From Nymphaea colorata (Eukaryota; Streptophyta; Magnoliopsida; Nymphaeales; Nymphaeaceae): a stretch of DNA of 64,000 nt. Positions 62,120 through 64,000 of this stretch are shown piece after piece. The position numbers were made by a program, and so were the translations under genes. The notes beneath the pieces are model-generated. The model was not told the origin of the DNA and made no database searches. It saw nothing but the letters and a program-made list of their open reading frames with translations. The DNA lies in assembly GCF_008831285.2 (NCBI RefSeq), contig NC_045144.1, forward strand, positions 21,715,716 through 21,779,715, given 5' to 3'. Numbering within the stretch: the first letter of the stretch is position 1; each line of letters opens with the position of its first letter.

Positions 62120-63488
62120 GTGAATCCCTCGCTGTCGTAGTTAAGGCTTGGGTATGATTTTGATCATGTTTCCATGTTTTTATGTTGCTTGGGCATACCA
62201 CGATGAAGAAATCCATATCGGTACAGGTTTTATCGACACACTTGGTTTTATGACTTTAACTGGCCGTCAGTAAACCCCGGGTTTTTTTTTTTTGTGTAAT
62301 TTTTATAACTTAATGGTTGGACGTACTATAAATGACTTGAGATGGGTCTTGAAAATGGTGCTATTGGTGACCGTTCGTTACATATCACCTTATTCATCCA
62401 GGTGAGCGAGAGGTATTAATCACACCACCCTAAAAAGGCCCGAAGGCCCGCGCCCCCCCCCCAATTCCCCCTGCCTCCGGGGTCATGAGCTGCGTCGGTA
62501 TAATAACGATACATCCTTGAAACCCCTTCAAGCTCATATCACCTTATCCATCAGTTCCCTTCTCTTGGTCTGAAAATGACTGGCATCACTTCTACTCCGC
62601 GAACACTTCCTAGACTCCGGGGTCCTGAGCTAACGATCAGTATAGCTGTGAGCCTGAGGTCTGTCCAATAGAGGTTGGTAGGTAGTATTAATATCAGTGT
62701 AGTTCCTAATTATCGGAAAATTCCGGCCCATGTAGCTTATCATATGTATGGGCCGCTTGCATGTTAATACAATACAAGGCCGACTCAATTTTTTTAAATT
62801 TATTTTTTAATTTTAAAATAACGTCCAAATACCTTATTTTAAAATTTATAAAATCATACACCCATATACATAATCATATGAATCAGCTTACATGTATGTC
62901 CAAGTGAGCAAATCTATGCGGCAGTATCTTGCCGACACAGTGCAGACCATTTTAGCAACATTGCACGTAGTAATATTCCATAAGAACATTAAATTTTTTC
63001 ATAAGCTAATCGGATGAATAGCTCAAAACTTGGGCAGATAAAAATGAGCCGAAAATCGGAATACGCCCACCGCATGCCCTTATACCACCCGCTGGTCCAA
63101 CCAGCCTGTTTAGAGCATAATTTGATTTACATAAGTTAAAACCAATCATTGACTCGTCATTAAAAACCAAAACCAAGTACCCAGCCATATGAAAACCTGA
63201 ATAGAAACTACACTTTTACAAACCTGTGATTTTTGGAAAATTACTTAGTTTTCTACCCTGTCGTCAAATGCTACCTTAACTCTTTTACTCAGTAATTTAG
63301 TTTCGAGATGAAAATTCATCTTGCCATTTGGAGTCAACTGCCTTCCTCAACACAAGGCAGGAGTATCAGCCTCTCTTTTTTCTCTAATAATTCTCTGCTG
63401 TGGCGTTGCACACAGGATTCCTGCATATAATTTTCTTCATTTGGCTCAAGTATCCTGCCTCTGCCATCCTTGCTTCTGTATAGTGACC
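62120..63488. other. intergenic upstream of the DUF247 gene
   Basis: No gene recognised. Imperfect direct repeats CATATCACCTTATTCATCCA (62381) and CATATCACCTTATCCATCAG (62535) are seen, and a C9-10 run near 62452. The last few hundred bases should contain the DUF247 promoter; no convincing TATA box was identified. Confidence 0.4.
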
Positions 63489-64000
63489 ATGAGGCGCGTA
63501 AATGCAGCAGAGGAGAAGAAGGAGAACAAGGACTCTTGGATGGTTGAGATAGGAGAAAGTTTTGGATTCCATGATCATTCTAAATATGAGTTGGAGCTGG
63601 AAAAGAAGTCCATCTACAAATGGCCGAACGACTTTGCCATTGCCCCAGGCATGTTGATGCACCAGACTCCTCAGCTGGCATCCAATGGTCTTGCCATTGC
63701 ATCATGCATGTTGATGCACCAGACTCCTCAGGTTGCATCCTTTGGCCCCTATCACAACGGAAAGGAACACTTGCAGCCCATGGAGTATCACAAAGAAAGA
63801 GCTCTCTATAGGATATTGAAGGGGAGGAGCGATTTACTCTATGCATTCATTGACTCTTTGAAGGGCGTAGAGCAAGAACTCAGGAATAGCTATGACAATC
63901 TCGATCCAAAATTATCATTCGATTCTTTTTTAAGAATGATGTTGCTCGATGGATGCTTCATGATTGAGCTCTTACGAAATGGGAATAGTTCTGAGCCTGA
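63489..64000 (+). CDS. DUF247 (UPF0481-type) protein, 5' part, runs off the window
   Basis: An uninterrupted frame of 170 codons from ATG 63489 to the window end. After a charged N-terminus comes SIYKWPNDFA, then TPQVASFGPYHNGKEHLQPM and EYHKERALYRIL. This is the hallmark DUF247 start (SIYRVP..., PQVVSIGPYHHG..., LQ.ME.HK). MMLLDGCFMIELL (about 150-162) matches the family's LDGCFIIELL block. DUF247 proteins are plant-specific, about 400-550 residues, usually with a C-terminal membrane anchor, so about a third is visible. Some take part in grass self-incompatibility, but most have no known role. An in-frame 57-bp tandem duplication (63634-63747) repeats a 19-residue block containing MLMHQTPQ just before the GPYH motif. 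The start could also be the later Met at codon 18. Confidence 0.85.
   Translation, partial: MRRVNAAEEKKENKDSWMVEIGESFGFHDHSKYELELEKKSIYKWPNDFAIAPGMLMHQTPQLASNGLAIASCMLMHQTPQVASFGPYHNGKEHLQPMEYHKERALYRILKGRSDLLYAFIDSLKGVEQELRNSYDNLDPKLSFDSFLRMMLLDGCFMIELLRNGNSSEP

Overview
This is nuclear DNA of a flowering plant. The signs are GT-AG introns, AT-rich intergenic DNA, very long (TA)n tracts, decayed Ty1/copia retrotransposons, non-autonomous hAT, CACTA and Harbinger-like DNA transposons, and plant-only gene families (DUF247, NRT1/PTR). I cannot name the species from the sequence. No tRNA, rRNA, CRISPR or prokaryotic gene structure was seen. Most of the window is repeat-derived, and only three intact or open gene models are supportable.

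Layout. 1-719: tail of a Ty1/copia element running into an LTR. About 3375-3575: a broken NRT1/PTR (NPF) transporter fragment. 5519-5870, 6619-8356, 10069-10966 and 11767-11916: DNA transposons, two of them with perfect 8-bp hAT target duplications. 12184-60255: a large tandem duplication. Unit 1 is 12184-29174 (about 17 kb). Unit 2 starts at 29176, carries a 5.9-kb Ty1/copia insertion (30760-36692) that unit 1 lacks, and ends at 60255. A 100-N assembly gap (41683-41782) lies inside unit 2. The two sides of the gap repeat the same roughly 8.4 kb (about 33330-41682 versus 41783-50210), and each copy loses many single bases towards the gap. This is the pattern of two overlapping contigs, or two haplotypes, that were not merged, so the apparent third copy is probably an assembly artefact. 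61571-62119: another hAT-like element. 63489-64000: the open 5' end of a DUF247 gene that runs off the window.

Genes. Each duplicated unit holds a two-exon gene for a secreted 98-residue peptide whose mature part is a ladder of five Cys-Cys pairs (16578-17326 and 47814-48562). A frame-broken copy lies beside the gap at 39312-40047. About 6 kb away on the other strand, each unit also has a relic of the same promoter and signal-peptide exon with a 4-bp deletion (22996-23079; 54226-54309). This looks like a small local family of secreted cysteine-rich peptides undergoing duplication and decay.

Main leads: the CC-ladder peptide and its relic; the copia insertion with its intact empty site in unit 1; the mismatch between about 10% LTR divergence and much lower unit divergence; and a nearly identical 7.5-kb core between more diverged arms, suggesting gene conversion or assembly collapse. 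All identity figures are estimates by eye.
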